From Doris montereyensis (Eukaryota; Mollusca; Gastropoda; Nudibranchia; Dorididae): a DNA stretch of 64,000 nt. The position numbers were made by a program, and so were the translations under genes. The notes under the pieces are model-generated. The model saw only the letters and a program-made list of their open reading frames with translations. It ran no database searches and had not been told where the DNA came from. Of the stretch, positions 1 to 12,829 are shown in pieces; the stretch's first letter is position 1; every line of letters starts with the position of its first letter. The DNA lies in assembly GCA_037039925.1 (NCBI GenBank), contig JAXRKP010000241.1, forward strand, positions 85,001 through 149,000, in the 5' to 3' direction.

Positions 1-1792
1 AAAAAGCTCGAAGCAGGCAAGATCGGATTTCAAAAGTCGAGCTAAACAAATCGAAGCAACATAGATTGCAATTCGTAAGGCAATCTGAACCAAGGCCTCC
101 TATTTTCTTAAAGGGGGAAAGGGGGAGGGTGGAAGGGACTACAGCTGAGAGGCAAATCAATCAATACTGGACATAAAATGTTCAAACTTTACACATACAC
201 AGGATATCATGTTGTGGTCAATATGAACTATTTTGTTTGTTGATGCAAAATATTTTGGTTGCCATGATAACGGTAGCCATAATGGATTTTATACGCTGTT
301 TACAAATCACTAAAACTGAAGAGGCAAAATTCAAAGTAGACCTAATTTGAGATATTTTAAAAAATCTTTTTCTCTCTTCTAAATAGAAACATTTTTCTTC
401 TTTAATTTAAGTTTTTTTTGGGAGAACCGTCTATGGAATGCCTTTTACTTTTAGTTTGATTGCTTCCTCTATTTTTAGCTTTCAGTACTTTGTTTCATTT
501 CAACTTTATGTTTTGTTTCGGATGAATACCGGTGCCTTCAAATGTTTACAAGATGTCAAGGAAAAGATAACGGCAAATACTGCCATTCCTGAATCCCGAA
601 ATGTCACAAATTCTACCATTACAACTATCTACAGTTCTTGTTTAATTTTATGACCGCGAGAGGCAGAAAGAAGACCATCGCCGTAACCAAACTGGCAAAT
701 AATTTGCCCTGCGCTTTTTTTTCTTCATTCTTAACTGACTTTATGGAAACTTATTTTGCAGAAATAAAATAATTAATTCAATAAGTAATCAGTCAGTTTG
801 TTTTGTTTATTATGTAAATGGCATTGTTATTCTTATTATGGCATTTCTGGAATCTTGCCTTTATCTTTATTAGTTTTTGAGATATCCCAAATTCTGTGTT
901 CGTGCGCGTCATTTGAATTGTGAAAACTTCCCCAAATTGCGGTAATATAAAAATTAAATTATTAATAGCTCATTAATTAATGAAGATATAAGCAAAATTC
1001 AAGATAACCATGAAACATGACATAAATACCTACATTTTGGTGTAGATCTATGATTTATTAAAATCCACCCATGTTTGACGAAGTTTACCTTCTAAAATAA
1101 GTTTTTCTGCCCAAAACGTGTCGCAAAATTGCAATGGTAAAACTGGCCCACTTGGTCCCTGTAAAGTATTCATTCAAAATTCATAACTCCTGACCTAACT
1201 GAGATATCTTAAAAATTCAAAAAGCATTTGAATCAGCACAACAGACTGATTCAGTTGATACTAATTTAATGAAGTCTGCCTATAGAAAGACATATAAAAC
1301 TCGTACAAGATTAGAAAGAAATTGATCTAGTTATTGAGAAACAAATCATTCTACAAAATCTCGAAAAACGTCAATTTTTGATACTTAATCATCAATACAA
1401 TCAAAATTGCAAAACAATCCTCTTATATAACTTAAGCATTCATATGAAGAACCTATAGCCCCCATTTGATTGAAATCTAACTGAATTTTTTTTTAATTTT
1501 TGCGAAATGTTTGCAAAAAAAACCAACTAGTTTTGTACTTCTGAAATCAAAAGTATGTATGGAAGCGTTTTGCAGACAGAGGCTTATGATTTTGTATCAT
1601 CGGTACTAAATCTACTGTGTATCAAACGTGACAGACTTTCCCTTTACATAGATATCACATATGACAGGCATTGACTTCTTTTTCACTCCCATATTTTCTG
1701 AAATGTAGGAAAAAACTTGAGTTAATTTATAACATTTTTCAATAAAAAAGAGGGCCTTAAACAAGATTTAGATAACATAATAATATTGTTTC
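1..1792. other. AT-rich DNA without a recognised gene
   Basis: No open frame with coding character, RNA gene or long repeat was recognised. Short homopolymers and diffuse AT-rich sequence dominate. Confidence 0.5.
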
Positions 1793-1834
1793 CATGTTTT
1801 TTTACTATGGCAGACCGATTCTAGAAGAGTCATA
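1793..1834. repeat. Left copy of a direct repeat flanking the 51-bp array
   Basis: A stretch containing CAGACCGATTCTAGAAGAGT after a T-run and ACTATG recurs at 5064-5106 with one substitution and a longer T-run. The two copies bracket the 51-bp array and its degenerate tail. Confidence 0.7.
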
Positions 1835-2145
1835 GCATATAAAAATGCTAATGTCTAAAATTCAAAATGTAGCTGCCACGCCCCACTCCACCACTCCCCC
1901 CATCCCCAATAATATTTGGATTACCATACACAAGTCATTCATTCAGATCACCCAACAAATGTCATTAGACTGTAAGCAAAATATTTTAGTTATACAAAGA
2001 GGCGTGTTGGCTAGACACCCCAGCAGGGTGCTTCACCTGAACATCCAGGGTCCCCTTTTCCTGCATTACCGGTCGTAGATCACACAAAAGACAAGGCGGG
2101 AATCGAAATCCCTAAAGGCGGGACCAAAAAGTAGAAAGAAGAGGA

Positions 2146-4797
2146 GCTGGAGACATGGCGGTGTAACAAGAAAGAGTGGATGGATAGAAGACAAGAGTAA
2201 GAGACATGGCTGTGTAGTAAGAAAGAGTAGATGGATAGAAGACAAGAGTTAGAGACATGGCGGTGTAGTAAGAAAGAGTGGATGGATAGAAGACAAGAGT
2301 TAGAGACATGGCTGTGTAGTAAGAAAGAATGGAATGATAGAAGACAAGAGTAAGAGACATGGCGGTGTAGTACGAAAGAGTGGGTGGATAGATGACAAGA
2401 GTAAGAGACATGGCTGTGTAGTAAGAAAGAGTAGATGGATAGAAGACAAGAGTTAGAGACATGGCTGTGTAGTAAGAAAGAATGGAATGATAGAAGACAA
2501 GAGTAAGAGACATGGCGGTGTAGTAAGAAAGAGTGGATGGATAGAAGACAAGAGTAAGAGACATGGCTGTGTAGTAAGAAAGAGTAGATGGATAGAAGAC
2601 AAGAGTAAGAGACATGGCTGTGTAGTAAGAAAGAGTGGATGGATAGAAGACAAGAGTTAGAGACATGGCTGTGTAGTAAGAAAGAGTAGATGGATAGAAG
2701 ACAAGAGTTAGAGACATGGCTGTGTAGTAAGAAAGAGTAGATGGATAGAAGACAAGAGTAAGAGATATGGCTGTGTAGTAAGAAAGAGTAGATGGATAGA
2801 AGACAAGAGTTAGAGACATGGCGGTGTAGTAAGAAAGAGTGGATGGATAGAAGACAAGAGTTAGAGACAAGGCTGTGTAGTAAGAAAGAATGGAATGATA
2901 GATGACAAGAGTAAGAGACATGGCTGTGTTGTAAGAAAGAGTAGATGGATAGAGGGCAAGAGTTAGAGACATGGCTGTGTAGTAAGAAAGAGTAGATGGA
3001 TAGAAGACAAGAGTTAGAGACATGGTTGTGTAGTAAGAAAGAGTAGATGGATAGAAGACAAGAGTAAGAGACATGGCTGTGTAGTAGAAAGAATAGATGG
3101 ATAGAAGACAAGAGTAAGAGACATGGCTGTGTAGTAAGAAAGAGTAGATGGATAGAAGACAAGAGTAAGAGACATGGCTGTGTAACAAGAAAGAATAGAT
3201 GAATAGAAGACAAGAGTAAGAGACATGGCGGTGTAACAAGAAAGAGTGGATGGATAGAAGACAAGAGTTAGAGACATGGCTGTGTAGTAAGAAAGAGTGG
3301 ATGGATAGAGGACAAGAGTAAGAGACATGGCTGTGTAGTAAGAAAGAGTAGATGGATAGAAGACAAGAGTAAGAGACATGGCTGTGTAACAAGAAAGAGT
3401 AGATGGATAGAAGACAAGAGTAAGAGACATGGCTGTGTAACAAGAAAGAGTAGATGGATAGAAGACAAGAGTAAGAGACATGGCTGTGTAACAAGAAAGA
3501 GTAGATGGATAGAAGACAAGAGTAAGAGACATGGCTGTGTAGTAAGAAAGAGTAGATGGATAGAAGACAAGAGTAAGAGACATGGCTGTGTAACAAGAAA
3601 GAGTAGATGGATAGAAGACAAGAGTAAGAGACATGGCTGTGTAGTAAGAAAGAGTGGATGGATAGAAGACAAGAGTAAGAGACATGGCGTTGTAACAAGA
3701 AAGAGTAGATGGATAGAAGACAAGAGTAAGAGACATGGCTGTGTAGTAAGAAAGAATGGAATGATAGAAGACAAGAGTAAGAGACATGGTTGTGTAGTAA
3801 GAAAGAATGGAATGATAGAAGACAAGAGTAAGAGACATGGCTGTGTAGTAAGAAAGAATGGAATGATAGAAGACAAGAGTAAGAGACATGGCGGTGTAAC
3901 AAGAAAGAGTAGATGGATAGAAGACAAGAGTAAGAGACATGGCTGTGTAGTAAGAAAGAGTAGATGGATAGAAGACAAGAGTTAGAGACATGGCTGTGTA
4001 GTAAGAAAGAGTAGATGGATAGAAGACAAGAGTAAGAGACATGGCTGTGTAGTAAGAAAGAGTAGATGGATAGAAGACAAGAGTAAGAGACATGGCTGTG
4101 TAGTGAGAAAGAGTAGATGGATAGAAGACAAGAGTAAGAGACATGGCTGTGTAGTAAGAAAGAATGGATGGATAGAAGACAAGAGTAAGAGACATGGTTG
4201 TGTTGTAAGAAAGAGTAGATGAATAGAAGACAAGAGTAAGAGACATGGTTGTGTTGTAAGAAAGAGTAGATGAATAGAAGACAAGAGTAAGAGACATGGC
4301 TGTGTAACAAGAAAGAATGGAATGATAGAAGACAAGAGTTAGAGACATGGCTGTGTAGTAAGAAAGAATGGAATGATAGAAGACAAGAGTAAGAGACATG
4401 GCTGTGTAGTAAGAAAGAATGGAATGATAGAAGATAAGAGTTAGAGACATGGCTGTGTAGTAAGAAAGAGTGGATGGATAGAAGACAAGAGTAAGAGACA
4501 TGGCGGTGTAGTAAGAAAGAGTAGATGGATAGAAGACAAGAGTAAGAGACATGGCTGTGTAGTAAGAAAGAGTGGATGGATAGAAGACAAGAGTAAGAGA
4601 CATGGCGGTGTAGTAAGAAAGAGTGGATGGATAGAAGACAAGAGTAAGAGACATGGCGGTGTAGTAAGAAAGAGTAGATGGATAGAAGACAAGAGTTAGA
4701 GACATGGCTGTGTAGTAAGAAAGAGTAGATGGATAGAAGACAAGAGTAAGAGACATGACGGTGTAACAAGAAAGAATGGTTCGATAGACGACAAGAG
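2146..4797. repeat. 51-bp minisatellite, about 52 copies
   Basis: The unit includes AGACAAGAGTAAGAGACATG and AGTAGATGGATAGA. Variants recur at a few fixed sites: GTAGTAAG or GTAACAAG, GAGTAGATGG or GAATGGAATG. The unit length is a multiple of three and one strand lacks stops, so several frames stay open for hundreds of codons. These frames encode only the repeat. Confidence 0.95.
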
Positions 4798-5068
4798 TAA
4801 GACTAGTAAGAGATAAGAGATGTCGCCTCTGCACCTCAAAAGAGTTTGTAAATATATTATGTTATGAATGCATAGGCGAGACCGTAACTTGTTGCTACTC
4901 GCAACATGCGACATACGCGTTGGGCCTCACAGGACGGGAAGGGGTGGGGAGTAAGAAGTAGGAAGAGAGAAGATGACAAAAGTAAGAGAAAAGAGCTATC
5001 GCCTCTGCGTCACAAATTGGTGTAATGCAGAGGCGACACGCTGCCTTGTTGTCACTGGCAACACATGT
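4788..5068. repeat. Two diverged copies of a longer repeat at the edge of the 51-bp array
   Basis: 4788-4919 and 4966-5068 share the order: GACAAGAGTAAGA-like start, TCGCCTCTGC, a spacer, GAGGCGA- or AGGCGA-like sequence, CTTGTTG, and GCAACA. The start resembles the 51-bp unit, so this longer sequence may contain its founder. Confidence 0.5.
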
Positions 5069-5561
5069 TTTTTTTTACTATGACAGACCGATTCTAGAAG
5101 AGTGAGAGTCGCCTTCTACGACGACACGCATGGGTGGAGAGAAGGCCAGGTACCTATTCTGCTGCTCTCCTCTGCTGGAGAGGTGCCTGGTTCCCACGGG
5201 GGATGTTTGAAGAAGATGGAATGTATGTTTGACAACTTTCTTCTTCACATTCAATTTAAAAGTTTAACTCTAACCGAATTCTTCTTGGGTATAATTCTCG
5301 TCAGCGTGCATGGTTTAGAGTGACACCACTGTGTTGTGTTGTCATATTGTTCCAAAGCGGACTGATTGGGTTCGAACCATTTATATTTCAGAAAATATTT
5401 TTTTCATTGCATTGCAACGACCTTTTCCAACATCTTTGATAAAAATGGGAGGTTCGAAACAGGCCTAAAGATTATTAATTCTTCAGGAGATCGGTTGGGT
5501 TTCTTAAATTGCGCGTTTAAAGGCCTTAAGTACAATTCCAGTTTTTAGAGATCCACTAAAA

Positions 5562-5667
5562 ATGGTTGTTAGGACAGGAACTAGGTTGGTAGGACAGGAA
5601 CTAGGTTGTTAGGACAGGAACTAGGTTGTTAGGACAGGAACTAGGTTGTTAGGACAGGAACTAGGTG
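5562..5667. repeat. 20-bp repeat, 5 copies
   Basis: AGGACAGGAACTAGGTTGTT recurs at exact 20-bp spacing from 5571 to 5660, with one variant unit. The flanks (5107-5561) hold no recognised gene. Confidence 0.9.
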
Positions 5668-5766
5668 ATCAAATATTCAACTGATAATGACGTGTCATTG
5701 ACACCAAGGTAACACGAGGTGGCAAAGATCTTGAGCTCCTCCTCAGTGACCGAAGACCGTAACAGT

Positions 5767-7843
5767 TATCACCCTCAAATGGTTTGACAGTCGGTGGCGA
5801 ATGATACCAAAGACTATATCACCCTCAAATGATTTGACAGTCGGTGGCGAATGATACCAAAGACCATATCACCCTCAAATGGTTTGACAGTCGGTGGCGA
5901 ATGATACCGAAGACCATATCACCCTCAAATGGTTTGACAGTCGGTGGCGAATGATACCAAAGACCATACCACCCTCAAATGATTTGACAGTCGGTGGTGA
6001 ATGATACCAAAGACCATATCACCCTCAAATGATTTGACAGTCGGTGGCGAATGATACCAAACCCATATCACCCTCAAATGATTTGACAGTCGGTGGCGAA
6101 TGATACCAAAGACCATATCACCCTCAAATGGTTTGACAGTCGGTGGCGAATGATACCAAAGACCATATCACCCTCAAATGGTTTAAAAGTCAGTGGCGAA
6201 TGATACCAAAGACCATATCACCCTCAAATGATTTGACAGTCGGTGGCGAATGATACCAAAGACCATATCACCCTCAAATGGTTTGATAGTCGGTGGCGAA
6301 TGATACCAAATACCATATCACCCTCAAATGGTTTAAAAGTCAGTGGCGAATGATACCAAAGACCATATCACCCTCAAATGGTTTGACAGTCGTTGGCGAA
6401 TGATACCAAAGACCATATCACCCTCAAATGGTTTGACAGTCGGTGGCGAATGATACCAAAGACCATATCACCCTCAAATGGTTTGACAGTCGGTGGCGGA
6501 TGATGCCAAAGACCATATCACCCTCAAATGATTTGACAGTCGGTGGCGAATGATATCAAAGACCATATCACCCTCAAATGGTTTGAGTCAGTGGCGAATG
6601 ATACCAAAGACCATATCACCCTCAAATGATTTGACAGTCGGTGGCGAATGATACCAAAGACCATATCACCCTCAAATGGTTTGACAGTCGGTGGCGAATG
6701 ATACCGAAGACCATATCACCCTCAAATGGTTTGACAGTCGGTGGCGAATGATACCAAAGACCATACCACCCTCAAATGATTTGACAGTCGGTGGTGAATG
6801 ATACCAAAGACCATATCACCCTCAAATGATTTGACAGTCGGTGGCGAATGATACCAAACCCATATCACCCTCAAATGATTTGACAGTCGGTGGCGAATGA
6901 TACCAAAGACCATATCACCCTCAAATGGTTTGACAGTCGGTGGCGAATGATACCAAAGACCACATCACCCTCAAATGGTTTAAAAGCCAGTGGCGAATGA
7001 TACCAAAGACCATATCACCCTCAAATGATTTGACAGTCGGTGGCGAATGATACCAAAGACCATATCACCCTCAAATGGTTTGATAGTCGGTGGCGAATGA
7101 TACCAAAGACCATATCACCCTCAAATGGTTTAAAAGTCAGTGGTGAATGATACCAAAGACCATATCACCCTCAAATGGTTTGACAGTCGGTGGCGAATGA
7201 TACCAAAGACCATATCACCCTCAAATGGTTTGACAGTCGGTGGCGAATGATACCAAAGACCATATCACCCTCAAATGGTTTGACAGTCGGTGGCGGATGA
7301 TGCCAAAGACCATATCACCCTCAAATGATTTGACAGTCGGTGGCGAATGATACCAAAGACCATATCACCCTCAAATGGTTTGAGTCAGTGGCGAATGATA
7401 CCAAAGACCATATCACCCTCAAATGATTTGACAGTCGGTGGCGAATGATACCAAAGACCATATCACCCTCAAATGGTTTGAGTCAGTGGCGAATGATACC
7501 AAAGACCATATCACCCTCAAATGATTTGACAGTCGGTGGCGAATGATACCAAAGACCATATCACCCTCAAATGATTTGACAGTCGGTGGCGAATGATGCC
7601 AAAGACCATATCACCCTCAAATGATTTGACAGTCAGTGGCGAATGATGCCAAAGACCATATCACCCTCAAAAGGTTTGGCAGTCGGTGGTGAATGATGCC
7701 AAAGACCATATCACCCTCAAATGGTTTGAGTCAGTGGCGAATGATACCAAAGACCATATCACCCTCAAATGGTTTGAGTCAGTGGTGAATGATGCCAAAG
7801 ACCATATCACCCTCAAATGGTTTGACAGTCGGTGGCGAATGAT
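5767..7843. repeat. 50-bp minisatellite, about 41 copies, with a 797-bp higher-order duplication
   Basis: The unit contains GACAGTCGGTGGCGAATGAT and ACCATATCACCCTCAAATG. A block of about 16 units is duplicated: the variant order at 5925-6116 reappears at 6722-6913, an offset of 797. A shortened GTTTGAGTCAGTGG unit recurs near the right end. Confidence 0.95.
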
Positions 7844-7888
7844 AATGCTGGTTGATATTGTTTCTGGCGATATGTACATTTCTTGTGA

Positions 7889-9091
7889 AATATTGTCCAA
7901 CTACATCAGGTAGGTCAATCTCATAGTTGTAACCAATTGGAATAATGTCTAACTACATCAGGTAGGTCAATCTCATAGTTGTAACCAATTGGAATATTGT
8001 CTAACTACATCAGGTAGGTCAATCTCATAGTTGTAACCAATTGGAATAATGTCTAACTACATCAGGTAGGTCATTCTCATAGTTGTAACCAATTGAAATA
8101 TTGTCTAACTACATCAGGTAGGTCAATCTCATAGTTGTAACCAATTGGAATATTGTCTAACTACATCAGGTAGGTCAATCTCATAGTTGTAACCAATTGG
8201 AATATTGTCTAACTACATCAGGTAGGTCAATCTCATAGTTGTAACCAATTGGAATAATGTCTAACTACATCAGGTAGGTCAATCTCATAGTTGTAACCAA
8301 TTGGAATATTGTCTAACTACATCAGGTAGGTCAATCTCATAGTTGTAACCAATTGGAATATTGTCTAACTACATCAGGTAGGTCAATCTCATAGTTGTAA
8401 CCAATTGGAATAATGTCTAACTACATCAGGTAGGTCAATCTCATAGTTGTAACCAATTGGAATATTGTCTAACTACATCAGGTAGGTCAATCTCATAGTT
8501 GTAACCAATTGGAAAATTGTCTAACTACATCAGGTAGGTCATTCTCATAGTTGTAACCAATTGGAATATTGTCTAACTACATCAGGTAGGTCAATCTCAT
8601 AGTTGTAACCAATTGGAATATTGTCTAACTACTTCAGGTAGGTCATTCTCATAGTTGTAACCAATTGGAAAATTGTCTAACTACATCAGGTAGGTCAATC
8701 TCATAGTTGTAACCAATTGGAATAATGTCTAACTACATCAGTAGGTCAATCTCATAGTTGTAACCAATTGGAATATTGTCCAACTACATCAGGTAGGTCA
8801 ATCTCATAGTTGTAACCAATTGGAATAATGTCTAACTACATCAGGTAGGTCAATCTCATAGTTGTAACCAATTGGAATAATGTCTAACTACATCAGGTAG
8901 GTCAATATCATAGTTGTAACCAATTGGAATATTGTCTAACTACATCAGGTAGGTCAATCTCATAGTTGTAACCAATTGGAATAATGTCTAACTACATCAG
9001 TAGGTCAATCTCATAGTTGTAACCAATTGGAATATTGTCCAACTACATCAGGTAGGTCAATCTCATAGTTGTAACCAATTGGACTATTGTC
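7889..9091. repeat. 52-bp minisatellite, about 23 copies
   Basis: The unit contains AACTACATCAGGTAGGTCAA and CATAGTTGTAACCAATTGGA. It starts only about 45 bp after the 50-bp array ends, yet the two units are unrelated. Copies are nearly identical, with AATATTG, AATAATG or AAAATTG variants. Confidence 0.95.
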
Positions 9092-9849
9092 TTTGTCGGG
9101 TTTGCTGGTGTTGCCCGTCATTTTGCTGCTTATGTCAAACGGGCACAGGGCACGCACACTCGTAAACAACTGATTTTATTGTCATGTTATAACATTCAGC
9201 CTTTGCATTTTTAATCAGTTATCAAGAGTTTTATTTTGTTGTTAAGTTGTTAGATTTTTTGGTATCTCTAGGCTTGTAGAGCACCATTTTCTCTTTGCTC
9301 ATCGTCATTATGCTTTGAGTTTGAGTAACGTTATGTCTTGTCAGCCATGGTGCTAATAGACTTCTCATTTGGGAATTGTTATTTTAAAACTGATTTGAAA
9401 GGAATGACAAAGTGCTCAGATGCACATTTATCTGCTGCTATGCGAAGATTGTAAATTTCTTCATTGTCATCGGTTACGGCCCAGTCTACTCTAACTCTAA
9501 TGTATGCTGTTTCGAGATTTATCATCAACCAATCAAATCATGCACAGCAATCTGTTATGAGGTCGTGACTAGGCCACACAAACTATTTGTCGCTCTACCC
9601 TTCCTACTTACCATTGTCAGAGAGGGATGAATGTACATCTTTTCTTTTTCCTGTGGAAACTTTACTCTACATTCTTATGACAATTTGAACTAAAACAGAA
9701 AATAAAAACCCAATGTTACAACTTTTACCCTGCTGGCCACGAATATTATGTTCCCTCTAGTTTTAAAAAATATTGGTCGACTTCGATACAATTTTAAGGG
9801 GAAAAAAATACTTCAAATTTCATAGAATGTTTGTTGGCTGTTAAAAAAA
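9092..9849. other. Spacer between arrays, no gene recognised
   Basis: This is a mixed unique sequence. A 72-codon open frame at 9412-9630 has no recognisable domain and no splice or neighbour support. Confidence 0.4.
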
Positions 9850-11684
9850 AGTTTCATCTATTTTCAGATAGGTTGCCAAGTTTCATCTATTTTCAGATAG
9901 GTTGCCAAGTTTCATCTATTTTCAGATATGTTGCAAAGTTTCATCTACTTTCAGATAGGTTGCCAAGTTTCATCTATTGTCAGATAGGCCGCCAAGTTTC
10001 ATCTATTGTCAGATAGGTGCCAAGTTCCATCTAGTGTCAGACAGGTTGCAAAGTTTCTTCTATTGTCAGATGGGTTGCCAAGTTTCAGCTATTATCAGAG
10101 AGGTTGCAAAGTTTCATCTACTTTCATATAGGTTGCCAAGTTTCATCTATTGACAGATTGACTGCCAAGTTTCATCTATTGTCAGATAGGTTGCGAGTTT
10201 CATCTACTTTCAGATATGTTGCAAAGTTTAATCTATTATCAGATAGGTTGCTATGTTTCATCTATTGTCAGATAGGTTGTCAAGTTTCATCTATTTTCAG
10301 ATAGGTTGCCAAGTTTCATCTATTGTCAGATAGTTTTCCAAGTTTCATCTATTTTCAGATAGGTTGTCAAGTTTCATCTATTTTCAGATAGGTTGCCAAG
10401 TTTCATCTATTGTCAGATAGGTTGCCAAGTTTCATCTATTGTCAGATAGGTTGCCAAGTTTCATCTATTGTCAGATAGGCCGCCAAGTTTCATCTATTTT
10501 CAGATAGGTTGTCAAGTTTCATCTATTTTCAGATAGGCTGCCAAGTTTCATCTATTGTCAGATAGGTTGCCAAGTTTCATCTATTGTCATATAGGTTGCC
10601 AAGTTTCATCTCTTGTCAGATAGGCCGCCAAGTTTCATTTATTGTCAGATAGGTGCCAAGTTTCATCTAGTGTCAGAGATAGGTTGCCAAGTTTCATCTA
10701 TTGTCAGATAAGCCGCCAAGTTTCATCTATTGTCAGATAAGCCGCCAAGTTTCATCTAGTGTCAGATAGGTTGCAAAGTTTCTTCTATTGTCAGATGGGT
10801 TGCCAAGTTTCATCTATTGTCAGATAGGTTGCAAAGTTTTATCTACTTTCATATAGGTTGCCAAGTTTCATCTATTTTCAGATAGGTTGCCAAGTTTCAT
10901 CTATTGTCAGATAGTTTTCCAAGTTTCATCTATTTTCAGATAGGTTGTCAAGTTTCATCTATTTTCAGATAGGTTGCCAAGTTTCATCTATTGTCAGATA
11001 GGTTGCCAAGTTTCATCTATTGTCAGATTGTCAGATATGCCAAGTTTCATCTATTGTCAGATAGGTGCCAAGTTTCATCTAGTGTCAGGTTGCAAAGTTT
11101 CTTCTATTGTCAGATGGGTTGCCAAGTTTCATCTATTGTCAGATAGGTTGCAAAGTTTTATCTACTTTCATATAGGTTGCCAAGTTTCATCTATTTTCAG
11201 ATAGGTTGCCAAGTTTCATCTATTGTTAGACAGTTTTCCAAGTTTCATCTATTTTCAGATAGGTTGTCAAGTTTCATCTATTGTCAGATAGGCCGCCAAG
11301 TTTCATCTATTGTCAGATAGGTGCTAAGTTTCATCTAGTGTCAGATAGGTTGCAAAGTTTCTTCTATTGTCAGATGGGTTGCCAAGTTTCATCTATTGTC
11401 AGATAGGTTGCCAAGTTTCGTCTACTTTCATATAGGTTGCCAAGTTTCATCTATTGACAGATTGACTGCCAAGTTTCATCTATTGTCAGATAGGTTGCAA
11501 AGTTTCATCTATTGTCAGATAGGCTACCAAGTTTTATCTAATTTCAGATAGGTTGCAAAGTTTCATCTATTTTCAGATAGGTTGCAAAGTTTCTTCTATT
11601 GTCAAATAGGTTGTCAAGTTTCTTCTATTGTCAGATAGGCTGCGAAGTTTCATCTATTGTCAGATAGGTTGCCAAGTTTCATTC
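9850..11684. repeat. 29-bp minisatellite, about 63 copies
   Basis: The unit contains GCCAAGTTTCATCTATTGTC and AGATAGGTT, with TTTTCAG, GCAAAG and GGCCGCC variants and some shortened units. A multi-unit block around 10770-10990 recurs around 11090-11300, showing segmental growth. Confidence 0.93.
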
Positions 11685-12345
11685 ATGTACGCTTAGAAGA
11701 TTTTTGTATAGTTATCTGTAGAAATCAGGTTCCTCCATTCAGTAGTCACCCAAAAGACTTTCTCAATGCTGTGTTTAGCATTGGCAAAAGCACTGTTACT
11801 GGTACCAGAGAGAACACTAAAGTGGAATTTTTGTAATAAGAAAAGAAATTTGGGTGAAAAAACAATAAAAGACAATGGCAGAATGCAAACTCAAGATATA
11901 GAATTTCAAAGTTCGAAAACTTTATTTTTGATATCCTGATATTTACACGATGCTCACAAGTTTAAACATTTCTAGCATATTTATTAGTGCCCCAATTTAA
12001 AAAATGACAAAAATGCCATTAATTCCATACAAATATTGTCATTAAGATAGAGGCACATTATTCATATAGATGCGGGTAAAAAATTGCAGTAGCAGTGCCT
12101 GCAACCCATACAATTTTAAATACCAATTTTAAGAAAAGCATGTGTTGCTGCAGAGCATACTTCTACTTCTTTTCCATCATCATGATCTTAAATGGCAACA
12201 AGAGTATTCCAAGTTATACAGCCTTATTGAAAACAGATTATCCAAAATAAACAAATGCATTCATAAAATAACAAATGAACAAGTTATAATTTACATTGCT
12301 TAGTTTTTTCACTCAAGCCCTGACGTGGATAGGATTAAAATCTTG
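11685..12345. other. Non-coding spacer, nothing recognised
   Basis: This is AT-rich DNA with no supported gene, RNA gene or clear repeat. Confidence 0.4.
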
Positions 12346-12602
12346 TTAACTCATTCAGCCCTGAGACTAGTGAGACCATGTATTCTAGGTTACATGATTA
12401 TAGCATGATTAAGGCATTGAGCTGACGTGGATAGCATTAAAATCTTTTGTTAACTCATTCAGCCCTGAGACCATGTATTCTAGGTTACGTGATTATAGCA
12501 CTGACCTCTGACACAAATAGGATTAAAATCTCTTGTTAAATCATGCAGGCCTGAGACTAGTGAGACCATGTATTCTTGGTTACGTGATTATAGCACTGAC
12601 CT
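12346..12602. repeat. About 100-bp tandem triplication of the transposon left end
   Basis: Each copy starts at TTAACTCATTCAGCCCTGAG or a diverged form and carries GAGACCATGTATTCT, GGTTAC, GATTATAGCA and GGATTAAAATCT. The third copy has GTTAAATCATGCAGGCCTGA. Confidence 0.75.
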
Positions 12603-12829
12603 CTGATGCCAAGTATACCCGGTTTGTTGACCTGTTGTAAAAATTGTTGTAATCCGACACAGACATGTTTACGCAATGCTGTGATGAATCAGATGTTTCA
12701 GATGCATTATGAACGTGACATAGAATAAACAAAACAGAGCAACTTTTTATAGAGTGATTTTTGAGACAGCTTCTAAAATTTCATCACTAGATCTAAAATC
12801 TAGATCTAATGTTTGTGTACAAAGAATTT

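Noticed and set aside
2080..4834. Very long minus-strand open frames (up to 885 codons) in the 51-bp array
   Set aside because: The unit is 51 bp (17 codons) and lacks stops in several frames, so length is automatic. The protein is a monotonous 17-residue repeat open in overlapping frames, with no start context, splice or homology support.
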